Shown here piece after piece: positions 7,605 through 16,612 of a stretch of DNA of 64,000 nt; position 1 is the first letter of the stretch; every line of letters begins with the position of its first letter. Under the pieces are notes generated by a model. The model had not been told where the DNA came from, did no database searches, and saw only the letters and a list, made by a program, of their open reading frames with translations. The translations under genes were made by a program, and so were the position numbers. Source of the DNA: JAGRCP01 sp942490705 (lineage in GTDB: Bacteria; Chloroflexota; Anaerolineae; Caldilineales; Caldilineaceae); the NCBI GenBank assembly GCA_942490705.1, contig CALNXY010000012.1, forward strand, positions 496,001-560,000, read 5' to 3'.

Positions 7605-9208
7605 TGCTTACAGAACGCAACAATCTCCTGGCCGATCTTGCCCAGCGTGGCCTGCTATTGGCCGTGATCGGGGCGCTGCTTTTCCTTTTCGGCACCCATG
7701 ACGTCTTCGCGCAGTCGGTCGGGCCTGATGGGGCGGATGCCGGCGACGCTCAGTCCCCTCTCTGCCGCATGGGCGTGAATGTGAATCACTACTATTCTGA
7801 GCCCGGTATTGCCGAATTTGACACCGCGCCGCTGCGCATCGGCTGGTACATTGACTACACGGCGCGCCAGAATTCGGCGCAGCCCCAGGGCATGCACTTC
7901 ACGCCGGTAATTCGCTTGGTGCAAGAGGGGGATGACTACAATACCGGACCATCGGGCACTAGGTTGGATGATGCCATCCGGCACTATGCCGACCGGGGCA
8001 CGGCCTGGGTAATCGGTAATGAACCCGATCGCCCCGGCACCTACCAGGATAATATCGAACCGGAAGTCTATGCCAAGGCCTACCATGAACTGCGCGCCCG
8101 CATCAAGGCGATTGATCCGACCGCACGCGTCTTAGCCGGCTCGATTGTCCAGGCCACAGAGGTGCGCATCCAGTATCTTGATTTGATCCTTGCTGCCCAT
8201 CAAGCGCGGTATGGGACACCCATGGAGGTCGACGGCTGGGCGATTCACGGCTTTATTCTCAACGAGGTGAGTTGCGCCAATCGCCCCGATGGGCTTGACT
8301 GCTGGGGTGCAGAGATTCCGCCAGGCGTCGATGAAGCGACTGGTCTGATCGTTAGCCCACAGGACAACGACGACCTCGCGATCTTCCAACAGAACATCGT
8401 GCGTATGCGCCAGTGGATGGCCGATAACGGCTATCGCAACGTGCCCCTCTATCTCTCCGAATATGGCGTCTTGATGCCCGACAGCTACGGCCCGGACAGC
8501 AACGGAGATGGCGTCGGTGATTGGAACTTCGATCCGCCCTTTGAACCGGAACGCGTGAATGCCTTCATGACGGGGACATTTGACTACATTTACGAGCAGG
8601 GTATAGACGATCAGATCGGCTACCCCCTCGACGGCAACCGGCTCGTCCAGTACCTCTCTTGGTACAGTACGAGCGGCAAATATGAGTATACGGATCGGCC
8701 GCTTGAGTTCAATGGGTTCCTCTTTGATCCGGATCGGGGGTATGCCATGTCACCCATGGGTGAGAACTATCGCGATTATGCGGCTCAAGTTACCTATGAC
8801 TACGAATTTCAGCCCCTTGGTCTGTCGATTGAATCCCCCTTCTTCGTCCTGGGCGACCGTGCCCTGGTCGTGATCGGCGTTGACGTGGCTAATGCGGGCC
8901 ACAATCTCTATCCCGTAAATGCCCCCGTACGCCTCTATCAGGGGCCGGCGGCTGATGGTCAGGTACTGAGCAATGGCATAGCCCAGGTTTCCGGCTGCGG
9001 TGAACGAGACCTGGCGCGCATCACCATCGAGGTCCCCTGGAATGACGGACCGCCGCCATCCATTAACCTGACCGCCGTGGTCAACCCCGACAGCAGCGTG
9101 GAAGAGGTCAACACGGGCAACAATCGCATCAACGCGACGTTGCAGCTCGAGGATGTTCCCTATGTCACGCCTGTTGGCTCCGTCTTTATGCCGCTCTTTC
9201 GCCGCTAG
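7604..9208 (+). CDS. Secreted glycosidase-like protein with C-terminal CARDB-like domain
   Basis: A 534-residue protein whose start overlaps the previous stop by one base (TAATG), so the two are translationally coupled. It has a signal peptide (cleavage near residue 37, VFAQS). A TIM-barrel-like domain follows with 'WVIGNEPDRPG' (candidate acid/base Glu), 'VDGWAIHGF' and 'LYLSEYGVL' (candidate nucleophile Glu). From about residue 410 a CARDB-type beta-sandwich is seen: 'VANAGHNLYP', 'AVVNPDSSVEEVNTGNNRIN'. The end is SVFMPLFRR, echoing the ends or near-ends of the two preceding proteins. It likely acts outside the cell on glycans; the substrate is unknown. Confidence 0.72.
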   Translation: MLTERNNLLADLAQRGLLLAVIGALLFLFGTHDVFAQSVGPDGADAGDAQSPLCRMGVNVNHYYSEPGIAEFDTAPLRIGWYIDYTARQNSAQPQGMHFTPVIRLVQEGDDYNTGPSGTRLDDAIRHYADRGTAWVIGNEPDRPGTYQDNIEPEVYAKAYHELRARIKAIDPTARVLAGSIVQATEVRIQYLDLILAAHQARYGTPMEVDGWAIHGFILNEVSCANRPDGLDCWGAEIPPGVDEATGLIVSPQDNDDLAIFQQNIVRMRQWMADNGYRNVPLYLSEYGVLMPDSYGPDSNGDGVGDWNFDPPFEPERVNAFMTGTFDYIYEQGIDDQIGYPLDGNRLVQYLSWYSTSGKYEYTDRPLEFNGFLFDPDRGYAMSPMGENYRDYAAQVTYDYEFQPLGLSIESPFFVLGDRALVVIGVDVANAGHNLYPVNAPVRLYQGPAADGQVLSNGIAQVSGCGERDLARITIEVPWNDGPPPSINLTAVVNPDSSVEEVNTGNNRINATLQLEDVPYVTPVGSVFMPLFRR

Positions 9209-9254
9209 TTCGCTGCGGGGCTACGGCTTAGTCGATTACAACTGAGCAGATAGC

Positions 9255-9288
9255 GCAAGAACGCCGGCGATCTCGCCGGCGTTCTTGC
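9255..9288 (+). terminator. Perfect 16-bp inverted repeat, terminator-like hairpin
   Basis: Arms 9255-9270 and 9273-9288 are exactly complementary, GC-rich, with a 2-nt centre. It lies in the 197-bp gap after the third secreted-protein gene and before the ATPase gene. No T-run follows, so it may stall, process or protect the transcript rather than act as a classical intrinsic terminator. Confidence 0.55.
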
Positions 9289-9405
9289 CGTGTAGTCCCT
9301 GGATATCTTGCTGGTAACAATGGCCCGCGTCGCGCGTTGGTGGTAGAATAGCCAAATGATTCTTTCGCATATTTCCCGCTCGCGGCATGCGGATTAACCG
9401 ATTTT

Positions 9406-10734
9406 ATGACCATTGAACAAGCTGTTGCAGAGCAGGTCGCGGCCGCGCCGCTGGTTGAATTGCATAATGTCTCCAAACGTTTTCGCATGCAGGACGCCCA
9501 ACGCTCGTGGCGCGATGTCTTTCGCCACGTGACGCGTCGTCAGCGCGACCCCAGCGAATATTTTTGGCCCCTGCGCGATGTCTCTTTCGACGTCCACCGG
9601 GGCAACGCCATTGGCATTTTGGGCCCCAACGGTTCGGGCAAAAGCACGCTGCTCAAGCTGATCGCCGGCATCCTGACACCGACTGCCGGCGCGGTCACCG
9701 TGCGTGGCAAAGTCGCCTCGCTGCTGGAGCTGGGCGCTGGTTTTCATCAAGAGTTGACCGGACGCGAGAATATCTATCTCAATGGCTCGATCTATGGCAT
9801 GAGTCGGAACGAGATTGATCAGCAGATCGACAGCATCATCGACTTTGCGGAACTGGGTAACTTCATCAACACGCCGGTCAAGCACTACTCCTCTGGCATG
9901 TATGTGCGGCTGGGCTTCTCGGTCGCCATTCACACGCGGCCGGAGGTCCTGATCGTCGACGAGGTGCTGACCGTCGGCGATACCCATTTTCAAAACAAAT
10001 GTTTAGACGCCATCCAAACCTTTCGCAATCAGGGTGGCACACTGCTCATGGTCTCCCATGACCTGAACTCGATCCACGCCATCTGCAACCGCGCGCTCTG
10101 GTTTGAAGACGGCTACATGCAGGCCGACGGCGCGCCCGTCGATGTCATCATGCAGTATAAAAACTTTGTAGCCGAGCAAGAGAATGCCGACGGCTCGGGC
10201 ATAACGTTGGAGTTGGACGATTCGCGCCGTTGGGGGACCGGCGCGGTGCAGATTACCGACGTGGCGTTGGAGAACGAGGCCGGTGAGCCCCGTTCTGTCT
10301 TCTATACCGACGAGCCGCTACTGGTGCGCATGCGCTATCGGGCGCTGGAACCGCTCCAGGACTTGATTTTTGGCATTGCTATGCACACGTTGAGCGGCAT
10401 TCACGTCACCGGACCGAACTCCCGCACCGGCGGTCTCGATGTGGCCGAACTGAGCGGCGAAGGTGAGGTCGTCTATCGCACCCCCTCGTTGTCCCTCATT
10501 GAGGGCGCTTATGCCCTCTCTGTGGCGGTAACCAACCGCTCCGACTCAGTCATGTACGACTATCATGACCGGGCCTATCCCTTTCGCGTCTATCAGGGCA
10601 AATCACTGGAAGGCCACGGGCTGGTGACGCTGGGGGGCGAATGGTCGTGGCAGCCGGACGCAGCGACCGCGGCGCCGGTAGATCCCACCCTAGTGCCAAC
10701 CCCCGCGTCAACCCGAGTGGCGGACAATGGCTGA
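9406..10734 (+). CDS. Polysaccharide export ABC ATPase with cargo-binding C-terminal domain (Wzt/TagH-like)
   Basis: A 442-residue protein. Residues 1-250 are the nucleotide-binding domain: Walker A GPNGSGKST (73-81), signature YSSGM (161-165), Walker B LIVDE (182-186) and H-loop MVSHD. Residues of about 260-420 form an immunoglobulin-like Wzt C-terminal domain, which in characterised systems recognises the non-reducing end of the glycan before export. It pairs with the permease at 4120. The following glycosyltransferase start overlaps its stop by 8 nt. An intact C-terminal domain suggests that exported chains carry a recognised terminal group; no matching methyl- or phosphotransferase was seen in the window. 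Confidence 0.88.
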   Translation: MTIEQAVAEQVAAAPLVELHNVSKRFRMQDAQRSWRDVFRHVTRRQRDPSEYFWPLRDVSFDVHRGNAIGILGPNGSGKSTLLKLIAGILTPTAGAVTVRGKVASLLELGAGFHQELTGRENIYLNGSIYGMSRNEIDQQIDSIIDFAELGNFINTPVKHYSSGMYVRLGFSVAIHTRPEVLIVDEVLTVGDTHFQNKCLDAIQTFRNQGGTLLMVSHDLNSIHAICNRALWFEDGYMQADGAPVDVIMQYKNFVAEQENADGSGITLELDDSRRWGTGAVQITDVALENEAGEPRSVFYTDEPLLVRMRYRALEPLQDLIFGIAMHTLSGIHVTGPNSRTGGLDVAELSGEGEVVYRTPSLSLIEGAYALSVAVTNRSDSVMYDYHDRAYPFRVYQGKSLEGHGLVTLGGEWSWQPDAATAAPVDPTLVPTPASTRVADNG

Positions 10735-12148
10735 TCGTTCCCAGCCCACGCGGGTGCTCTTGATCAGCCACGACATCATCGGCAAGGCTATGGCCGGGCC
10801 GGGCATTCGTTACTACCACCTTGCCCGCGAGCTTGCGCCGTACGTCGACCTTACCTTGGCCGTACGCATGGATGAAGGCGAGGCGCCCGCGCCCACAGCA
10901 TTTGGCGATCTGACCGTTGCGGTCGTCGGCTACCGACGTGGCGACTGGGACTCCCTCGCGTCCACCGCAGGCCAAGCTGACGTGATCATTCTGCCCACTG
11001 ACACCACGGCCGAGTTCCCCCAGCTTGCTGAATTGCCGGCAGCGCTGGTCATCGATGGCTACGACCCGCTCCTGGCGGAGTGGTTGGCGCTTTTCCACAA
11101 CCTCCCCGAGCCGGCGCGCAGTGAAGCCTGGGAGCGACGCATGGCTGAACTCCATCGCCAATACCTAGTGGGTGATTTCTACCTTTGCGCCAGCGAACGC
11201 CAACGCTATTGGTGGTTGGGGCAGCTGGAAGCCGCGGGCCGGCTCCATCCTGCTACCTTTGCCCAGGATCGGTCACTGCATAACCTGGTCGAGATCGTAC
11301 CCTATGGCCTGCGCACCGATCCGCCACGCCACGCGGATCCGGTCGTGCGTGGCGTCTGGACCGGCATCGAACCGGATGACAAGCTGGTGCTGTGGGGCGG
11401 GGGGCTCTGGCCCTGGCTCGATCCTGTGACTGCAATTCGAGCCATCGGCCGCATCTGGCAGACGCGCCAGGACGTCAAGCTCATCTTTCCCGGCACGCGT
11501 CATCCCAATCCTGTTATGGAGACGATGCCTACCCAGAATGAGGCGGCCTTTGCCTGCGCCGATGAACTGGGGCTGCGCAATCGGGCCGTCTTTTTTGGCG
11601 ATTGGGTGCCTTATGCCCAATGGCCGAGCCTGCTGCTGGAGTGCGATGTCGCGCTGACGCTCCATTTTGACACGGTCGAGACCCAACTCGCTTTCCGGAG
11701 TCGTCTCTTTGATTACATTTGGGCCGGCCTGCCGGCTGTGGCCACCCGCGGTGATGCGACCAGCGATCTGGTAGCCGCCTACGCTATCGGTCAGGTGGTT
11801 GACTACGAAGACGACGCCCAGGTCGCTGACGCCATCGTGTCGCTGCTGAATGAGGATGACCTCGGCCGTACAGCAAGGTTCGACGAAGCTCGCACTGCGT
11901 TGACCTGGGAGCGGGCTGCAGCGCCCCTGGTCGCCTTTTGCCAAGCGCCCCGGCGCGCGCCTGATCGCCCCGCCGGCGCTGCGGCCGGCGCACCCTACTA
12001 CGCCCAACGCGCGGCGGAAGACGCCGCTCGCATAGCCGCGCTAGAGGCGCTTGTCGATGGGTACGCCAATGGTCGCGTCATGCGCACGCTTGACGGGTTG
12101 AACCGCTGGCGCGGCCGCCTGATCGGAGGCGACAATGACTCGCTCTAG
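10727..12148 (+). CDS. Glycosyltransferase, GT4-like
   Basis: A 473-residue GT-B protein. The N-terminal half begins 'RVLLISHDIIGKAMAGPGIR', followed by 'YYHLARELA', as in a GT4 subgroup that acts on surface polysaccharides. The donor half has 'LVLWGGGLWPWLDP' and 'RSRLFDYIWAGLPAVAT'. The classical E-x7-E motif is not evident. The tail (GRVMRTLDGLNRWRGRL) is amphipathic and basic and may associate with the membrane. The ATG overlaps the ATPase gene by 8 nt, and the next gene starts 14 nt before its stop, so the three are in one transcript. Acceptor and donor are unknown. Confidence 0.75.
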   Translation: MADRSQPTRVLLISHDIIGKAMAGPGIRYYHLARELAPYVDLTLAVRMDEGEAPAPTAFGDLTVAVVGYRRGDWDSLASTAGQADVIILPTDTTAEFPQLAELPAALVIDGYDPLLAEWLALFHNLPEPARSEAWERRMAELHRQYLVGDFYLCASERQRYWWLGQLEAAGRLHPATFAQDRSLHNLVEIVPYGLRTDPPRHADPVVRGVWTGIEPDDKLVLWGGGLWPWLDPVTAIRAIGRIWQTRQDVKLIFPGTRHPNPVMETMPTQNEAAFACADELGLRNRAVFFGDWVPYAQWPSLLLECDVALTLHFDTVETQLAFRSRLFDYIWAGLPAVATRGDATSDLVAAYAIGQVVDYEDDAQVADAIVSLLNEDDLGRTARFDEARTALTWERAAAPLVAFCQAPRRAPDRPAGAAAGAPYYAQRAAEDAARIAALEALVDGYANGRVMRTLDGLNRWRGRLIGGDNDSL

Positions 12149-13418
12149 TGCGGCGGTCATTATCCCCGTCTGGAATGGGCGTGAGTATCTCACACGCTGT
12201 CTGGATGCGCTCCATGCCCAGGCGTACGCGCCGCTAGAGATTATCGCCGTCGACAACGCCTCGACCGACGGCTCGGCTGCGCTGATCGCCGAGCGCTATC
12301 CGGATGTCACGCTGCTGCGCCAGGCGGAGAACCTGGGCTTTGCCGGCGCCTGTAATGTCGGACTACGTCACGCTGCGACAGATGTACGCGTCATTCTCAA
12401 TCAGGATACGGAAGTGGAGCCGGCGTGGCTGGCCGCGCTGATGGATGCGCTGGCCGCCGATCCGCGCATCGGGCTGGCCGGCAGCAAAGCGCTCTATCCC
12501 GACGGCACGATTCAGCACGCCGGTGCGTTGCTGGATCCCCAGAACGGCGGACAGCATCTCGGGCTTGGTGAAGCTGATGACGGGCGCATTGATGCCCCTG
12601 CTGCGTTCGATTTCCTTTCCGGGGTTGCTCTGGCGATTTCCAGCCCGGCCTACGCCGCGGTCGGCGGCTTGGACGAGGGCTTTGCCGGCGCCTACTTTGA
12701 AGATGTGGACTGGTGCTACCGCGTCCGCGCGGCCGGCTTTGAACTCGCCTTTGTGCCGGCGTCGCGTCTCGTGCATTACGAAGAGAGTCGCGCCGCATCA
12801 GACACGCCCGAATCGATCTATAGCTTTCAGCGCAATCGCCTGCGTCTGCTACTCAAACATTGGCCCCTGCAGCGTCTGTGCGATGAGTTTCTGCCCGCGG
12901 AGCAAGCCTGGCTCGCTGCGCCCCATTCTGCTGACTTTCTTGGCGCGCTGCGGCGCGCATATGCCGACCAGATGCTGCATCTGGGCGAATTGATTGCATG
13001 GCGCGACGCAACTTTGGGCGCAGACGCGGGTACGCACGCCGATTTGTTGGAGTTGTTGCTGGCATTGAGCATGGAAGCATTATCCGTTACGTCGAAGCAG
13101 CAGGTGGCCACGGTCGATGAAGTCGATGCACGCATGGCGGCGCAGCCTGTCTTGCCCCAGTCGACCGTGCCGCTCTTCGGCCCGCTTGTCGACTGGCTGC
13201 GACGGCAGTGGTCTCATATCGGGGCCGATCCCCAGGTCTATGCCCGCCTGGCCCAGCAAGAGGAGATCAATCGCGCCCTGCTCGCAACGTTGCATCAGTT
13301 ACAGGAGGAGCAGCAGCGCATGGCGCTTGAACTGGTGGCGTTGACCACCGAAAGCGCCCGCGAATTGGGCGAGTTACCCCGTCCGCATGAAACCCACACC
13401 GCCACGCCGGAGCAATAG
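12135..13418 (+). CDS. GT2 family glycosyltransferase (rhamnosyltransferase-like) with C-terminal module
   Basis: A 427-residue GT-A enzyme. Nucleotide-sugar motifs are 'VIIPVWNGREYLTRCLDAL', 'IIAVDNASTDGSAALI', a DxD-like NQDTEVE, and 'GAYFEDVDWCYRVRAAGF' with the catalytic-base ED. This is the pattern of the WbbL/rhamnosyltransferase branch. Residues 343-393 form the module shared with three GT4 enzymes downstream (STVPLFGPLVDWLRR..., QQEEIN). A Gln/Glu-rich coiled-coil segment follows. GGAGG 5-6 nt before the ATG supports the start. Sugar specificity is not determinable by eye. Confidence 0.85.
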   Translation: MTRSSAAVIIPVWNGREYLTRCLDALHAQAYAPLEIIAVDNASTDGSAALIAERYPDVTLLRQAENLGFAGACNVGLRHAATDVRVILNQDTEVEPAWLAALMDALAADPRIGLAGSKALYPDGTIQHAGALLDPQNGGQHLGLGEADDGRIDAPAAFDFLSGVALAISSPAYAAVGGLDEGFAGAYFEDVDWCYRVRAAGFELAFVPASRLVHYEESRAASDTPESIYSFQRNRLRLLLKHWPLQRLCDEFLPAEQAWLAAPHSADFLGALRRAYADQMLHLGELIAWRDATLGADAGTHADLLELLLALSMEALSVTSKQQVATVDEVDARMAAQPVLPQSTVPLFGPLVDWLRRQWSHIGADPQVYARLAQQEEINRALLATLHQLQEEQQRMALELVALTTESARELGELPRPHETHTATPEQ

Positions 13419-13424
13419 CCCAGC

Positions 13425-15344
13425 ATGCTTATGGAAGTGCGGCTGCTCCTCATACTCGCTGCTATTTTCTTCCTCCCCGGCGCGGCTTTGTTGATTCTCA
13501 GCGGGGCTTGGCGGCGTTGGGATGGGCTGCAACGTTATATCCTGGCGTGCGGTCTGAGCATTGCTTTTTTCCCTGTCCTCTTCTACACCATACGCTTCTG
13601 GCTGCCGTGGCTTCCGTTGCGAGGACCCGGACTGTTCGCTTTGCTGCTGCTGGCTGCGGCTGTCGTTGCCTGGGGTGTCTGGCGTTATCGAGGCGAATTG
13701 ACGAACTTGCATGGCCTGGAGTGGGTCGCGCTTGCAATCTTCGCCATGACCGCGCTGTCACGCTTCCGGTTTGCAGTCGAGCACCCATTTCCCGCCTGGT
13801 CGGATTCGCTCCACCATGTCATGTTGACAGAGCTGACTGCGCAGCAGGGGGCGCTGCCTACCTCGCTGGCGCCCTATTATCCTGTGGACTTCGACATGTA
13901 TCACCTGGGGCTCTACGCGTTGGCGGCGACAGCTATGCAACTTGCCCAGGCGCCGGCGACCGCCGCGTTGCTCTGGACCGCACAATTTCTCAACGCCGTC
14001 TGTGCCTTTGGCGTCTACCTGGCGTTGGATCGCTATGTGGGCCGCACGGGCGCGCTGGCGGGCGCGGCAGTCGTTGGCCTCTTCTCAGTCCAACCGGCCC
14101 TCTACGCCAACTGGGGCCGCTTCACCCAGCTTGCCAGCCAGGCCATTCTGCTGATCGGCGCTGTGGCCGTGGTCGAAGCAACCCGCAGGTGGGCCGATCA
14201 GCCCGCTGCTACTTCCGCCCCGCGTCAGCGTGATTTGTTATGGGACGCCTTTTTTGCCGCGCTGCTCTCGGCCGGAGTCTTCTTGCTCCATTTCCGTGTC
14301 GCCCTTTTCTACTTGCCGCTGCTGGCGCTCTGCGCCGGCGCGTTGCTGTGGCGTCTGCGTGGCGAGGGGCGTCAGCAGCGTGTGCTCGTGGGCCTAGCCG
14401 TCATCGGTGGCATGGCGCTGGTGCTGGTGCTCCCCACGTTCTGGGAAGCCTATCACTCCTTTGCCGGCAAAGTGGCGGCAGCAGGCGAGATCATCACCGC
14501 CGACGAAGTGGAGACGACGGCCGAGAATTATTACGTCTTTCCCTGGAGCAGCGTCCCCTATCTGGTGGCGCCCCGCTGGCTGCTCTGGACTACGTTGGCC
14601 GCTGCTCTTTTTGGCTTGCTCCGCCGCAATTTGGTGGTGGTCATTGCCTTGCTTTGGACGGCAATCCTCTATCTGATTGGCAACGCCTACCTCACTGGCA
14701 TACTCATGCTCAGCTTGACCAATTTGGGCGCAATTCTGATCATGCTCTATTTGCCGATAGGCTTGATTCTCGGCGCTGCGGCTCAGGAATTGATGATGCT
14801 TCTGCCGGATGGGCGCCGCGCTGCGGCAAGTACTGCGGTCGCGGCAGCGCTGTTGGCGTTGGGCGTGTGGGGCGCATGGGCGCGGGTCAACACTGTTGAA
14901 GCATATCGCCACTTTGTTACCCAGGCCGATCTGGATGCGCTGGCTTGGGTGGCCGCCAATGTACCTGCCGACGCCAAGTTTGGCATCAACACCTACTTCT
15001 GGCTCCCCCGCGCGCCTCATGGTGTGGACGCAGGCTACTGGCTCCCTTACCTGACGGGCAACCCGACCAATGCCGCAGCGATGTTACTCTACGGCGAAGC
15101 CGATCCGGCCTTGGTCGAGCAGTTCATCGCCGACTCCCATGCCGTGGAACGATTAGAAACCGATCCGGCTGCAGTCGATGAGGTCTATGCGCGCGGCATC
15201 GAATACCTCTTCATCGGCGCGGCCGGCGACTTCTCCGGGCCGGGGCTGGACGTAGAGCTGCTGCGCCAGTCCGAGCGGGTGCGCGTTCTGTATGAGGCGG
15301 AGGGCACGGCCGTGCTTGAACTGCTGCCGGCGGAGGGCTCTTGA
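13425..15344 (+). CDS. Polytopic membrane protein, GT-C-like (DUF6541-type)
   Basis: A 639-residue protein with about 12 hydrophobic helices and a soluble C-terminal domain of about 130 residues. The first large loop contains 'PAWSDSLHHVMLTEL' and 'DMYHLGLYALA', Asp/His-containing segments typical of GT-C-type lipid-linked sugar transferases and related uncharacterised membrane proteins. A GT-C fold would use a polyprenyl-phosphate sugar on the outer face of the membrane. It starts 6 nt after the GT2 stop, and the next GT4 begins at its stop codon. Function beyond involvement in the glycan locus is inferred. Confidence 0.6.
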   Translation: MLMEVRLLLILAAIFFLPGAALLILSGAWRRWDGLQRYILACGLSIAFFPVLFYTIRFWLPWLPLRGPGLFALLLLAAAVVAWGVWRYRGELTNLHGLEWVALAIFAMTALSRFRFAVEHPFPAWSDSLHHVMLTELTAQQGALPTSLAPYYPVDFDMYHLGLYALAATAMQLAQAPATAALLWTAQFLNAVCAFGVYLALDRYVGRTGALAGAAVVGLFSVQPALYANWGRFTQLASQAILLIGAVAVVEATRRWADQPAATSAPRQRDLLWDAFFAALLSAGVFLLHFRVALFYLPLLALCAGALLWRLRGEGRQQRVLVGLAVIGGMALVLVLPTFWEAYHSFAGKVAAAGEIITADEVETTAENYYVFPWSSVPYLVAPRWLLWTTLAAALFGLLRRNLVVVIALLWTAILYLIGNAYLTGILMLSLTNLGAILIMLYLPIGLILGAAAQELMMLLPDGRRAAASTAVAAALLALGVWGAWARVNTVEAYRHFVTQADLDALAWVAANVPADAKFGINTYFWLPRAPHGVDAGYWLPYLTGNPTNAAAMLLYGEADPALVEQFIADSHAVERLETDPAAVDEVYARGIEYLFIGAAGDFSGPGLDVELLRQSERVRVLYEAEGTAVLELLPAEGS

Positions 15345-16612
15345 TGGCCAACCGACCGTTGCGCATCCTCTTCATTACGCCCTTTTTCCCACCCGACTAC
15401 ACCGGCGGCGCGGAGGTTTCTCTCTACCACTCAGCCCGGGGGCTCATGACCCGCGACGTGAGCGTTTCGATCCTGACGATCAACACGCGCATGACGGAGA
15501 GCGCCGATGATTGGTACGATCTCGATGGGTTGCATGTGCACCGCGTGCGCTTCGGCTCGACCCTGCCCGGCGGCGAGATCTATGACCCGCGCGTAGCGCG
15601 CGCTGTCCGGGCCGAGATTGAGCGCGTGCGGCCCGATATCGTTCACATTCACAATGCCTCGGGCTCGTCGCTGGCACCGTTTACGGCCGCGCGCCGGGCC
15701 GATATTCCGGTGGTCAACACGCTGCACGATCACTGGCTGCTCTGCCCCAATAACATGCTCCTGCGGGATGACTTCACCGTCTGCGATCCAGCCGAGCACG
15801 CACACGGTTGCGCCAATTGCCTGCGCCGCTATGACTATTGGGCGGATGTGCCCCGCCGGCGGCAGCTTTTTGCTCAGTTGACGGCCAATGCTCTCTTTAT
15901 CTCACCCAGCCAGGCGTTAATCGACCTGCACGTGCGCGGTGGGTACGACCCGGCTCGTTTCCGACTGGTGCGCCTGGGCTTTGCCGAGCAAGCCAGTCAA
16001 CCCGTCAAGGAGCGGGGACTGCGGCGCCTGATCCAGGCGGCAGATCACGGGCCGTTGGTCGCCTATAGCGGCGGCAGCGTTGTCATCAAAGGGGGTGACG
16101 TGGTGCTGGCCATGCTGCCGCACCTGCAGGAGCGACTGCCCGCCGCGCGCGTCGCCATCGCCGGCCCGGTAGAAGGCGCGATGGCAGCGGCGCTCCAGGA
16201 GCAGCGCGCCAACGCCGTGGTGCTGGGTCGCCTGCCGTTCAAGGCGATGCGCCAGCTCTTTGCGGCAGCTGATCTTGCGCTGATGCCCTCGATCTGGCCC
16301 GAAAATTCGCCCGTGACCATTTTCGAAAATCATCAGGTGGGCACGCCGGTCATCGGCAGCCGCATCGGCGGCATCCCCGAATTGATCGATCCGGGCCACA
16401 CCGGCTATCTCGTGCCGCCGGGCGATCCGGTCGCGCTGGCCGATGCAATCGCGGCACACTTTGCCCGCCCTGCGGCCGAGCGTCGCCGCATGCGCCAGGC
16501 CTGCGTTGATCGCGTGCGCACCGAACGCTCCCTCGATCAGCACCTGGACGCGCTCCTGGCCGTCTATGCTGAAGTGTTGGGCAACCGCGGCGCAGGCGAG
16601 GATGGGGTCTGA
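15344..16612 (+). CDS. Glycosyltransferase family 4
   Basis: A 422-residue GT4. The ATG at 15344 is used, with CGGAGGG 6 nt upstream; a TTG 3 nt earlier also opens the frame. The N-terminal half has 'ILFITPFFPPDYTGGAEVSL' and 'TLHDHWLLCPNNMLL', with a cysteine cluster (C-D-P-A-E-H...C-A-N-C) found in a subset of GT4 enzymes. The donor site has 'IWPENSPVTIFENHQVGTP', giving a complete E-x7-E. The start codon shares a base with the upstream stop, and its own stop shares a base with the next ATG, so it is tightly coupled on both sides. Confidence 0.85.
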   Translation: MANRPLRILFITPFFPPDYTGGAEVSLYHSARGLMTRDVSVSILTINTRMTESADDWYDLDGLHVHRVRFGSTLPGGEIYDPRVARAVRAEIERVRPDIVHIHNASGSSLAPFTAARRADIPVVNTLHDHWLLCPNNMLLRDDFTVCDPAEHAHGCANCLRRYDYWADVPRRRQLFAQLTANALFISPSQALIDLHVRGGYDPARFRLVRLGFAEQASQPVKERGLRRLIQAADHGPLVAYSGGSVVIKGGDVVLAMLPHLQERLPAARVAIAGPVEGAMAAALQEQRANAVVLGRLPFKAMRQLFAAADLALMPSIWPENSPVTIFENHQVGTPVIGSRIGGIPELIDPGHTGYLVPPGDPVALADAIAAHFARPAAERRRMRQACVDRVRTERSLDQHLDALLAVYAEVLGNRGAGEDGV

